This document shows positions 11,930 through 22,100 of a DNA stretch of 64,000 nucleotides, one piece after another; position 1 is the stretch's first letter; each line of letters starts with the position of its first letter. The stretch is from the NCBI GenBank assembly GCA_016748015.1, contig JAAOMT010000230.1:133795-197794 (forward strand), read 5' to 3'. This DNA is from Geosiphon pyriformis (Eukaryota > Glomeromycota > Glomeromycetes > Archaeosporales > Geosiphonaceae). The notes beneath the pieces were generated by a model, which was not told the origin of the DNA, made no database searches, and saw only the letters and a program-made list of their open reading frames with translations. The position numbers were made by a program, and so were the translations under genes.

Positions 11930-13200
11930 TATTCATGACAAACCATCTGCATTTTCGTTGTCTTTTTCCTTTTTATAATGTATGGTATAAGTATATGGTG
12001 AGAGTACTATTTTTCATCTGGATTGTTTGTTATCTCCAAATTCTTGTTTTTGGAGTGATGTCAGTCCTTTGTGATCTGTATACATCTCAAACTTCTGGCT
12101 TAAGTATTCTTTCCATTTCATGACTGCCCAATAAATTGCTAAATGTTCTAGTTCTGGTGTTCCATAATTTCTTTTAGCTGAAGTTAAACCTCGGCTGACA
12201 TATGTGACTGGATGTTCTCTTCCATCTGGTCCTCTCTGTGATAGTATTGCTCCCAATGCTTGGCTTAATGTATCAGTGGTAATGATGAATAGTTTATTGT
12301 GATTTGGATAGATCAGTACTGGAGCTTGTATAAGTTTTCTTCTTAGAATATCAAAAGTTTCTTGTTGTGCTTCTGTCCATTCGTATTTTACATTCTTGGT
12401 TTGGAGATGATTAAGTAGTTGGGCTATCTTAGAAAAGTTTTTGATGAAGCATCAATAATAGCCTGCAAATCCCAAGAATGATTTTAACTCTGTCATATTG
12501 ATTGGTACTGGAAAGTTCTTGACTACCTCTATCTTTTCTGGATCTGTTTTGATGCCATCTTTGCTTACTATGTGCCCTAAAAAGTTTAATTCTGTCTTGT
12601 CAAAGAAGCACTTATTGGCATTCAACTTTAGTCCTGCTCATCATAGTCTTTTAAACACTTGTTGTAGATGATGCAAATGATCATCGAATGTTTTGGAGAA
12701 CACATTGGTGTTATCTAAATAAATGACTACTAATTTCCACAATAAGCCAGTATATACTATTTTTATTAGCTGTTAAAATATGGCTGGAGCATTTATCAAG
12801 CCGAATGGCATGATTTCAAACTCGAAATTCCCTTCTCTCATCATAAAAGCTGTTTTTTCTTTGTCTGCTGGATTCATGGCTACCTGCCAGTATCCACTGT
12901 TTAGATCCAGTATTGAGAACCATTTATTTTCTTCAAAAGCATTAAATAGCTCTTGGATTTGTGGAGTTGGATAGCTGTCTCCATGGGTGACTCCATTGAG
13001 TTTTCTGTAGTCCACACAAAATCTGATCTTTCCATTTTTATTCTGAATGAGTACTATTGGTAATGACCATGGGCTCATAGATGGCTGAATTAGCCTGTTG
13101 TTAAGCATTTGGTTGATCTCTTAACAAATAATCTCATGGCTGGCTGGTGGTACTCTGTATGCTCATTGTTTGATTGGCATAGCATCTCCAGTCTTGATCT
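11930..13200 (-). pseudogene. pol: Reverse transcriptase and RNase H of Gypsy-A Pol
   Basis: The RT fingers/palm are at 13108-12773 (IRFCVDYRKLN, FSILDLNSGYWQVAM with the first catalytic Asp, MPFGLINAPAIF). The catalytic box near 12720 reads YLDN instead of YLDD. Connection-domain words FLGHIVSKDGIKTDPEKIE follow near 12570. The Ty3-type RNase H is at about 12300-12014 (ITTDTLSQALGAILSQ, PELEHLAIYWAVMKW, YTDHKGL). Several Trp- or Gln-to-stop changes interrupt it. The enzyme copies element RNA into DNA and removes the RNA strand. Confidence 0.92.
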
Positions 13201-14206
13201 GGTGTTGGATGATATCAGTTCTGCCAAATTCGTTTTCACTAGTGAAGATGTCATTGAAGTTGTTGAGTAATATCTTGAGTTGCATATGTTGGAGTGGATC
13301 CAAATTTTCCATGTTCATTTGTTCCAATTGTTTTGATTGGAGCAAATAACATTTCTTTTGTCTATAGATTGTTTGTGATGTGATATTCACATATTCACAT
13401 AGCTGTAGAAAGTCTGGAATAATGCTTGGTGGTTGATTTTCTAATTTAGTGTTTATGTATCCAATAAAAATTCCCTCTGGTATTGTAATGGCATCTCCTG
13501 TGGTGTTGTAAATAGGAATTTTGATATGGTTGTGGTTTTTGGCTGGTATGTGGAGATTGATGAGTCCAATCTCTCTTGATTTACAAAGGCTTGTTTCTGC
13601 TTCAAAAATCTGATCCTTATCTTTCACCTTTCTCTCTATAATTATCATGTACTGGTCATATGGTGGAATGGAAATTACTTGACCAGTTGAGATAATTTCT
13701 TCTTGGCCAATAATTTTTTCTTCTGCCATATTGACTGGTATGTCTATTCTATCCGTTGATCTAAATCCCTGTATCTCTCTCGCAGTAATTTCTAGTTCTT
13801 CCCTTTTTTTCATTAATACTAACTGAGCTATTTTTACTAAAGGTAGGAATATTGCCTGTGCTATCTTTTCATTTGGCTTTATGATATAGGCCTTTTCTAA
13901 GTTGTTTTGTAGCATGGCAATGATATTTCCCACATATTCCACGTCAATTATTCCTTTTCTTATATTAATCTCTCTTTTCACTAAACTACTTCTAAAAGCT
14001 AATTGAACCATAGTTGTTGCTGGTATTTCCAATGCTATTTTCAGATCGATGCAGATGTGCAAATAGGGCTCTAATTTGATGGCATCTTTCTCTGGATACC
14101 TCAGATCAAACCCGGCATCAGTATCATATGTATGTTCTGGCATGATCCCTTTCTCGTTATTGCTGAACCATTTCAAGATCTGTTCTTTGGTGAGATCAAA
14201 GAGCAC
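13163..14206 (-). pseudogene. pol: dUTPase domain plus linker of Gypsy-A Pol
   Basis: A 347-codon open stretch. Residues about 30-165 show the five trimeric dUTPase motifs in order: AGFDLRYP (1), FRSSLVK (2), GIIDVEY (3, with its Asp), EKIAQAIFLP (4) and a degraded GFRSTDR (5, normally GFGSTG). dUTPase hydrolyses dUTP and keeps uracil out of newly made DNA. After it comes a beta-rich linker (IPIYNTTGDAITIPEGIFIG), then the lead into RT. The placement between protease and RT, separated from PR by a cysteine-rich module, is unusual. The start is not a true start; this is part of a polyprotein. The damaged motif 5 suggests this copy is inactive. Confidence 0.88.
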
Positions 14207-14263
14207 GATATATATTTCTGGGTTTGAATTGGAGTTCCAATTGCTGTTGTTTTTGTTGTCATT

Positions 14264-15060
14264 TTAAACGGAGCTGGCACCAGTGTTTTCATCATCATTA
14301 TTGTCAGAGTTTGAATCAGGATTAAATGGTAATTCCGATTTTGATGCACAGCTGCTGATTGGTTTTTCTTCCTCCAGAATTGTGTAGATCATATATGGTG
14401 GTAGATTGTAAATGAGGTCACAATTATCACAAAATTGGAAGTCACATGGAATTAAACAATGGTCACATAATTGGGTATTGATTTCCTCCAAACATTGTTC
14501 TTGCTCTTCTTTCGTGAGTGCTAGATTCTGATAGTGTTCATGGAATTCTTTTGGGCTGTTTTCTAAGTTAATAAAAGCGTCCGGGTTGAGAACCAAAACA
14601 ATGTCTGTTGGTTCTGGAGAATTGTTTTTGATCTCCAGAATTTCACTGGGCAAAGCACTTTCTACTTTAGCATTGGCCATTTGCCAGATCTCATCTTCGT
14701 CATGTAGATAACCTTCTAAGTGAGAGATTGCTTGGTGCCAGGCTGCTATAATAGGTGTTCCACAACTCACTCAGTTGCTAATGAGGATCATGTATTGGCA
14801 TGAAGTATCACATGTTCCCCCTCAACCAGGAATGTTATGCCATATCCCTTTGTCAAGCAGTTGTTCTCCATAAGCGAGACATGGTTTATTGTCCCACTTG
14901 TCTTGTCTCTTGAAATACCTGTAGCATTTGAAGTAACATAGTTTGCAATAGTAATGAGTGTGCGTCCAGTAGTTTTTGTCTGGCACAACCCAAGCTCCCA
15001 TTGAAGACAACTTCTTGTTGCAGTCTTTATACTTGAGAGGAATATGCGGTGGCTCTGGTC
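14264..15060 (-). pseudogene. pol: Cysteine-rich module between protease and dUTPase (Gypsy-A)
   Basis: Two parts. The upstream part (15060-14822) reads SSMGAWVVP, CKLCYFKC, KPCLAYGEQLLDKG and then CDTSCQYM across a stop. The downstream part (14770-14264) is acidic, contains LALTKEEQEQCLEEINTQ, and a second cluster LCDHCLIPCDFQFCDNC. The spacing suggests at least two zinc-binding sites. The same signatures in the same order occur in Gypsy-C and Gypsy-D. I know no named domain for it. It may bind nucleic acid or organise the polyprotein. Confidence 0.65.
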
Positions 15061-15079
15061 TGGTGTTAGTTGAATAGGA

Positions 15080-16111
15080 TCTTCCCCAGCTACTAGTGCT
15101 GGCTTTGGTGGTTTCATTGGTTTCAAGTCGGTTTTGTTCATTTCTTTTCCCTTTTTCTTGATTGTTTTCTTCTCACTCCCAGATTGATGGGTCTTCTTAA
15201 TCATTGTTGATTTCTCAGGCTTGGTCAATGTTCCAGATAAGTTCTTTCTTTCCTTTTCTCTTTTCTTGGTCATTGTCATCTCAGGCGAGTATTGGTGATA
15301 GTTCATTATGGTCAATATTAGCCCACAACACTTGATATGCTTTCCAGGTGGGTTTTGGCTTCTTTTTCTCCAAGTCAATTAATGGAGCTGGCATGTGACT
15401 GGGTTTGAAATGGCCACATGTTGCTGGTACTTGTGTGTGTTGGCTGTTTTTGCTAAGTTGCAACTCTTAAGTGGTCTAATTGAAGATGGCATTTGTTTTG
15501 GTAAGCCAGCTATTACCAACTAGTGCTTGGTACTAAATGGCTTCTATGACTAGTACTTTGATTGGGATAATTATGTCATTGACTTCTATAGGGAAGTCAT
15601 TAATTTCACCAATAGGAGTTTTGGTTGCTCTATCAGCAGTAATGATTTTTGCACTGGCAGTTCAATTAACTCAGCGACCTAATTAATCTATGAGTTGTCT
15701 TGTAATGATGCTGCCAGCTGATCCACTATCTAGGATCAGTTTGATGGGGTGGTCATTGACTTTCACATCAGTGTATATTGTCATGATGGGTTTTTTCTTT
15801 AAGACAGCTCCACTGAATAATAGTACCATTGTGGTTTCCTCAAATTTGAAAGAAAATATAGCAGCCAATGTTTTGTCATTAGTGATGGTGGCTGGAGGTA
15901 TGTTGCTAGTAAGTACTGGTTGTTGATTGAATTCTGAGTTGTGGAAAGTGGCATCTTCTGGAGTAACCAAAAGACTTAAGTAGTGTTGGGAATTCAGATT
16001 TTGGGTGGAACCGGTACTCAAATTCCATTGACAAGAACCAGATTGTTGTGCTGATAAACTGGGGATTGGTTGATGAACTATCATTGCTGATCTCCAGTTT
16101 TGTTGTGTCAT
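15080..16111 (-). pseudogene. pol: Retropepsin (aspartic protease) region of Gypsy-A Pol
   Basis: The protease core is visible at 15770-15683 with LILDSGSAGSIITRQL, a DSG catalytic box followed by the typical hydrophobic-Ile-Ile pattern. Downstream, after a stop at about 15680, the readings PIGEINDFPIEV and YQALVGNSWL fit the retropepsin flap and second hydrophobic lobe. The conserved QVPATCGHF near 15430 follows, then a lysine/glutamate-rich tail. The protease would cleave the Gag-Pol polyprotein as a homodimer. Confidence 0.88.
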
Positions 16112-16329
16112 TCTTGGCCTTTGGGTTCTATTTTGAGGTGAGTTTTGTGGTGGTATTTGAATTTTGGGTGTTTGATAGATTAACTAGGGCTGTGGCTAAT
16201 AAATTGTTGGTGGCTGCAGTTGATAGATAGTCTATGGTTGATATATTGGAGTTTGATATACTGGTGGTTGATAGATTGGCTGTTGTATTATGGACTGATA
16301 AGTCAGTTGATATAATGCTGGGTTAAATT

Positions 16330-18130
16330 AGTAATTCAGGGTTAGGAACTGGCAATTGGGGTTTCAATATTGATTTTCCGATCATTGATTATCTATTCTT
16401 AACCTACAGTCAACTCTTAAATGCTCTTGTTTACCACAGTAGTGGCAAACATGTGTCTCCTGCTGCCACTGCTGATTGGTCGAGGATAATGGGTGCAACT
16501 GATTCTGGAAACGATTTGCGTTTCCTTGATTATTGCATCATTGTGGAGGTTGATAGATTGCTTGATTATTAGCTAAGTATTCCTCTAATTTTTGGTTGAT
16601 AAACTCATTGAATTGTTTCAACTTAGAATCCAATTCAGATGATCCATTCATCATTAGGTTTACAGCTTGAGTATGATTGGCCTCTAACTCTGCTGACTCG
16701 AAATCTCTGACATGTGTAACTGCATCTTGAAGGATGTTGGGATGCAATATGCATACATGCTGCAAAATGTTACTTTGCAGACCACGGATAAACTGGTTGA
16801 GGATTTGTGGCACTGTAAAATAGTTAGCGTCAATTGCTTAAATCTGTCACAGATTTCTATGGAATCATCCCAAGTAAGTGGTGACTGCTTCAGTTTCTTC
16901 TTGTTTGATAGTAATGAAAGTGTTGGCCAAGTGATTAATACTATTATTATTATTGAAATATCTTAAAAACTCCAGTTTGAATTTCTAGAAGATTTGTGGT
17001 CTGGCTGTTAGACTTTGATACTAGGAATCAGCAGTATCTTGGAGAAAGTATGAGATTGCTTGAAGGGCTCTTTGGTCATCCCAGTTATTTGCCATGATTG
17101 CTTTGGTGATGTCATTGATCCATGTTTGGGCATTGTCCTCTTTGCCGGTGAACTTTTCAAGTTTTGTGATTGGTACAAATGCCATGGGTTGTTGTTGTTG
17201 CTGTAGAGATAGTATTGGTGGCTGTTGAATTAGTTGTTGAATTGGTTCAATAATCGGTGCAATTGGTGGCTGATTGATGACAATTTCTAGAGGTAAGTTT
17301 TGCTGATTGATTGTTTTGGGGTTTTGATTATCCTGAGTTGGCAGTGTCTGAATATTCAGAGTTTCAATTTCCAGGTTTTCTAGATTTAAATTTTGCTGAA
17401 TTTAAGAATTCGGAGTTTCAAATTCTGGATTTTCAGTGATCGGGTTTTGGTAAGTAAATTCTTGATTCTTGGATTTTTTTTCCTCTTCCTCTTCTTGTTT
17501 TCCTTCTGATTCAGTGATTTCCCACAGACTCACTGTTCTGAAATCTGGTTGAGGTGGTGGAGATTGAAATCTTGATGGCATTGGTAATCTAGATTTAAAT
17601 CCTTCAAAATATTCACCGTATAGTCTTAATAGATCCTCTTTCTTTTGTTTACTTTGAAATAGAAATTTTCCAAATGCTGATGTTGCAGTTGCTGTGAATG
17701 CACCTGTTGATGTTATATTGATGGCACTTCCGGGTGTATAATAGTATGATGAGTTGGTTGGTAATTCAACTTTTGTTTTCTTCCAAGTAGGTGGTTGTAT
17801 CCTTTGGGGTGTTACTGCTGGTGTTTGTAGTTTTCTTTTACCTTTACTTACATAAGTAATTGGGTATTCTTTGCTGTATGTGGTGTTTGATTTCTTTGTT
17901 GATCTCAGTAATAATGGATGCAAAATTATGATTTGTTGATAGGCTGGTGTTTTGAATTAATTTGTTGTAAAAAGTTTCTCTTGCTGACTCAATATTTACT
18001 AATATATCCAACAAATATGCAATTTTCTTGTTGATGTAGAAATTGAAGGCTGATTCTGCTGATATGTGATTATGATTTAATCCCAAGTGTTGACAGTAGT
18101 GTTAAAATAAAGATTTCACGAATCTTAAAT
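16330..18130 (-). pseudogene. gag: Gag of Gypsy-A
   Basis: The N-terminal part is at 18086-17844, shifted frame near 17880, then 17923-17402 with a proline-rich and Glu-rich tract. The core (about 17200-16540) has KLEKFTGKEDNAQTWI and FNNNNSINHLANTFITIKQ, typical of the retrotransposon Gag capsid-like domain, then LDSKLKQFNEFINQKLEEYL. A CCHC zinc knuckle CHYCGKQEHLRVDC lies near 16450-16405. Gag packages the element RNA. At least one frameshift and several stops are present. Confidence 0.85.
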
Positions 18131-18200
18131 GGTTTGCTCTTATACTTTCTGATTCTGCCACTGTTGATTAGTTGTTGGTGCTAGTTTTTTATAAGATTAT

Positions 18201-18218
18201 ACCTCACAGGAAGCACCA
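18201..18218 (-). other. Candidate primer binding site, Gypsy-A
   Basis: TGGTGCTTCCTGTGAGGT on the minus strand, two bases inside the 5' LTR end. It begins TGG, as expected for pairing with a tRNA 3' CCA. The sites of Gypsy-D (TGGTGCTCCCTGTGAGG), Gypsy-C (TGGTGCTCTCTCACAGA) and the right-edge element share TGGTGCT or its decayed form. I cannot name the tRNA. Confidence 0.55.
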
Positions 18219-18220
18219 AA

Positions 18221-19122
18221 TGTTACAGGTAATTATTTGGGGTCTCAAATCAAATAACAAATCCATAACTTGGTGCTCAATATCTTGACAAAGCTGGTGA
18301 TACTGGTATGTTGGTTGTATCTGAAGGTTTTTAGAGTTGAGTCTTTTGTATAATAGACAGAGAATTAATTGATAGTTTTATCTATAGCTTCTCGAAACTG
18401 TAGTTTCATCAAATTTCTTTCTCAGTGTGGTGGTCAGTAATCTTCCTGGTAAGCTATCCTCAAATCTATGAGTGTTTTACCCTTGTTTTACAGGTCTTTT
18501 ACCAGTCTCTATCACATCTGTATTTCAGTGCTTATTCCTTAATCAATTTTAGTAAAACCAAAGAAATAACAAAAGAAATAAAAAAAATAAAAAAAGATAA
18601 AGAAATTAACAAAAAGCAATTACAAGTTAGTATCCCATCAATAGCCATAATTAAAAGCTATTGTTCCAGTGTGGTTAAGTATCAATTACTATCAACATAA
18701 AGTATTGATAGTAAAGAGTGGATTGAGATAGTAAATAATTATTTATTAATATTTGTGATTTAAAAAGTTGCTTAGATAAAATCTAAACAGAAAGGTTTTC
18801 TTTACTTTTTTTTTCTTTTTACTTCTAATGCTACCACTATATATACATAATTGATGTTCTACAAGATTGCTCATATTTCCGAGCAATGTACTATGATTTT
18901 TTGAGCAATGCTTATATTGCTAAGTAATGTGCTCTAATTTTCTAATATTGCTCCATATTGCTAAGCAATGTGCCGTGTTTTCTAACATTGCTCCACATTG
19001 CTGAGCAATGTGCCATGATTTCTGACATTGCTCCACATTGCTGAGCAATGTGCTCATGTGCTAAATACTATTCTCTTATTGGTCTGCTATTTTCCATATC
19101 TATTTTCTTTTTATAAGTAACA
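18221..19122 (-). repeat. Gypsy-A LTR (5' LTR in coding sense)
   Basis: 902 bp, TGTTACAG...GAGTAACA by its plus-strand ends (TAAGTAACA at 19115-19122). It carries the palindromic U3 array at 18866-19061 and the TATA motif at 18838-18845. This copy would be the promoter for full-length transcription towards lower coordinates. Confidence 0.92.
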
Positions 19123-20325
19123 CTGGAGGAGAGACATGAGAATCAGACACCAAAAGCATTAATTTCACAAAACACAATTTTTCCATAATAGCTGAAACCT
19201 GGTCTATCAAAAGCTCCAAAGAGTGTTCCAGAGAAACCAATTGATCAACCAAGCATAAATCACCAAGAAAGTCAGAAACCAGCAAGCCAGGTTTAGCACC
19301 TAAAGATAATCCAGTACCAAAAAAACTCAATGAAACTACACAAGAAGGAAAACTGCTAGCAACCTGTGCCCAAGTCTTCCTGCCAAAAAAAACTGGGTAA
19401 ACAATTGGTGTCTGTTTCTTCTTATATATGTTGGCCAAATAGACCTGATCCTAAGGAGTTACCATCTACTTACCACATGCACCAGAATTTCTATCCAATG
19501 AACACACTATAGAGATATGACCCAATTGTTTACACTTGGCACAACAAGTCAGAAAAAGACCAGCCCAGTGCAAATTCACACCCTTATAAACTGAAATAGA
19601 ACCAATAGCAGCCAATTTGGATGCCTTATTCTCAAAACAAACCACTACACATCTATCACGTACATAAGAATTAGGATTATGACCAATAAAACAGGTCTTC
19701 TCACCATATGATTCAAGTAAATCAGACAAATCGTGAGCAGTAGTATCAACTGGTAAAGTATAGAGCAAAGTCCTATGCTGATTTCTAAATACCCAAGATT
19801 GTTTATTCTCAATTGTCAAGGCAACTTGCACAGAATTCTTTTCCATGAAAACTGACCACTTGGAAGCAACTGAATTAGCTACTTCAGATAATTCATATTC
19901 GACCAAAGCTTTTTGCCACATGCCAATCAATTGTATTTTGATTGACACAATCTTTCCAAACTTAGAAAACACAGATTTCACAGCCAATTTGGAAAGATCA
20001 ATCGGAATCTCCTTGATGATCACCTCCTAATTTGAACAGTTGTTTACCTTTCTTAAATCATTATTAACCATAATTTTTTCACACATTGCTAATTTCTTAG
20101 TTTTATTCAGACTAGATTTGGATGTAAATGAAGATTTTATGATCTCTGGGAATTTTGAGGGAGTAAAAGCTCTTCCAAAATCATTAATTCTATAAAAAAA
20201 ATTTTTGATTGAAATTAACTATCACCAACAAATTTACCAGATACTGCAGAAAGCTCAATATCAAGTACAAAAGATTTGGTCGAATTGAAACTACATGCAT
20301 CCAGAGCATGTGACTCAGATGGTAG
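19123..20325 (-). pseudogene. LINE-A ORF1, central segment (minus copy)
   Basis: The piece at 20023-19466 covers the RRM-like domain (KEIPIDLSKLAVKSVFSKFG, then IQLIGMWQKALVEYEL), the second RNA-binding part (TCFIGHNPNSYV) and the knuckle CAKCKQLGHISIVC, a CCHC. The piece at 19438-19100 covers the region after the knuckle (VYPVFFGRKTWAQVASSFPS). The upstream part, 20325-20030, is frameshifted. It is bounded on both sides by inserted Gypsy elements and aligns without a gap to the intact ORF1 across both junctions. Confidence 0.85.
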
Positions 20326-20914
20326 TGTTACCAGAGGTTTTTGGTCTTTTTTTAGCTCTTGTATGTTTGTTGTAATGCTGTTAATTCATGACTATGAAAA
20401 GTGTTTGAACCTCCGATAACTGAATTTTATCTACAAATTATCTCCTATAATTTGAACTGCTGGGCTTATAAGTGGAATGGCCAATTTCGTGCCAGTTGCT
20501 TTGTGTAGTTGCGTTGTAGTAAATGTCAACTCTTTCCCAGGAATTGCTTATTTGGAAGCTCACTAAAAATGTGTAGTTATTTTGCTGTAAAAGTTAACTC
20601 TTCTACAGGAATCTTGTCTATAGACTACTCTAATGATTGTAATAAAAAAATACAAGAAAATAAAAAAAATGTAAAAGAAATAGAATTTTGTCAAGGAAAA
20701 CGTTTTCTATCCAGGCCTGGAGTTACTAACAGATTACTGAAATTGGTAGCTAATCAATTTCAAAATGTTAGTTGTGTTGAGGGAATTTCAAGTGTAATAA
20801 TTAAAGAATTTGGTTTTTCAAATTATTTGATATTTATTTCTTTTTGTGTGTGTAGGAATAATTCTAAGTGATAAATCTAAAGTAAGATACATTTTTTTGA
20901 AAAAAGAAGCTCTT

Positions 20915-20922
20915 CTTTTATA
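20915..20922 (-). promoter_or_regulatory. Candidate TATA box of Gypsy-C LTR
   Basis: TATAAAAG on the minus strand, repeated in the other LTR at 29794-29801, just downstream in coding sense of the U3 repeat array. Confidence 0.5.
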
Positions 20923-20972
20923 CAACTTGTTGTAACACTATTTTATGAATTTGAACTTTGCTCTTTTCTACA

Positions 20973-21090
20973 ATTTTGCTGAACTAAAAATACATTTCAG
21001 AAAACTACAAGTTATTTCTGTGAACTATTAGATATTTTGGTAAACTATCAATTATTTCAATAAATTTCTACCAATTTTGGTGAACTTTTT
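20973..21090. repeat. U3 repeat array, Gypsy-C LTR
   Basis: Degenerate units of about 22 bp, each with a word like GTGAACTA or GCAAACTA after a T-rich run (TTTCTGTGAACTATTAGATA, TTTTGGTAAACTATCAATTA). The array is repeated at 29842-29962. It is unrelated in sequence to the arrays of Gypsy-A and Gypsy-D but holds the same place relative to the TATA motif. Confidence 0.75.
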
Positions 21091-21302
21091 AAATGTTACA
21101 TAGTTTGGGGTATTGCATGATTGATCATTGCAATTAGATTACATTTATGTTATGTGCAAATTGGGTTATTAATTAAATGATAATTTTGGATATTTTGCTA
21201 ATATAATAAGTAATAATTTAAATGATAATATATGTTAATTAATGATAGGAGTTATAAAGATAATTTCATGCTAAATATTATCTCTAATTTTGTCTGGTAA
21301 CA

Positions 21303-21322
21303 TAACCTCCTCCTCAAGACTG
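21303..21322 (-). other. Polypurine tract, Gypsy-C
   Basis: GAGGAGGAGG followed by TTA on the minus strand, abutting the LTR. This is the expected plus-strand primer site. Confidence 0.65.
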
Positions 21323-21990
21323 AGCTCCATCGAAGTCCAAGTACTGTCTGTAATTTCCAGATAATAATCCAAAATTATTGAAGAAATTTGGTCTGAAAAT
21401 TGTTGAAATTTCAGTTCTGTGAGCTTTCCAATGTATTAAATCTTTAAAGGTTGTAAAATTGGGTTTTGTAGGACGTTTTCACAGGTGTGAAATAGGTCAT
21501 AAAGTCTAAGAGCAGTTCTTAGTTTATAATGACTGTTTGTAGGTTCAGCTGTTGTCTTGAATTCATTGTGGAGTTGTTTCCAAATAGCTTTTTTTGTAAG
21601 ATTTGCTGCTGTAAGCTCCCATTTTCATTTGTGAAGTGTTTTTCCAATGTAGAAATATCTATATATTGGAGTATAGTTATAGTTTTCTTCATTAAGACAC
21701 AGTTGAAGTTTTTGTTGAATAGTAGCATTTGGTAGAATACTAATAAGAGTGAGCATTAAGTTTTCTCTTAAATCAAGCTTTAAAAGTTCTGGCAGGTGAA
21801 TTCCAGAATAACTTCTTGTGTTCTTCTTATATGGGTGATATTTTCGTGAATTTGGGACTAAATTTGTAACTACTTCTGTTTGGGTATAATTAATGTGGTT
21901 TCCAGTAATAGTAATGGATAATTCGGGTATTGTTTTTAAAGCTAACATTAGTTTTTGGGATAATTGTTGAATGTTTTAAGGAATAGTCAT
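21323..21990 (-). pseudogene. pol: Pol C-terminal extension of unknown function (Gypsy-C)
   Basis: Open pieces at 21948-21625 (ALKTIPELSITITGNHINYT at its start) and 21728-21519, then a reading TNSHYKLRTALRLYDLFHTC. These line up with the Gypsy-A extension (LNIEIIINNQTICYQNT early, TNSTLHVRTIY later) in the same order. The N-terminal side adjoins the integrase C-terminal domain. No known domain is recognised. The presence of this part in three elements of two families argues that it is an ancestral component. Confidence 0.55.
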
Positions 21991-22100
21991 TATAAGAGAT
22001 TTGAAAATAAAAGAAAATTATTTTTGGTGTATGAGTTTATATGTTATTTTTGCTTTGTTTTTGTGAGGTTGTTTCTAAATTATAAGGAGATAAATTTAAG

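Larger units (their letters stand above)
8870..19122 (-). mobile_element. Gypsy-A: complete Ty3/Gypsy-type LTR retrotransposon with dUTPase
   Basis: Two 902-bp LTRs (8870-9771 and 18221-19122) bound an 8.4-kb interior encoding Gag and Pol on the minus strand. The order PR, RT, RNase H, INT identifies the Ty3/Gypsy type. It sits in LINE-A ORF1; in LINE orientation the flanks read CCAG before and CCAA after, a 4-bp duplication with one change. The LTRs differ at a modest number of transitions, yet the interior has many stops and at least one gag frameshift. A purine tract adjoins one LTR and a candidate primer binding site the other. It is not capable of autonomous movement as it stands. Confidence 0.92.
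20326..21302 (-). repeat. Gypsy-C LTR (3' LTR in coding sense)
   Basis: Matches 29205-30173 throughout, with small indels. Coding-sense U3 is the high-coordinate side and holds a degenerate array of about 22-bp units around GTGAACTA (20973-21090), followed by a TATAAAAG motif at 20915-20922. A frame open on the plus strand at 20509-20871 is antisense, not conserved in full in the other LTR and probably meaningless. Confidence 0.92.

Noticed and set aside
20509-20871. 120-codon plus-strand open frame within the Gypsy-C LTR (a shorter version at 29388-29636)
   Set aside because: Antisense to the element, not maintained in the other LTR, with no recognisable domain; it overlaps promoter and transcript regions.
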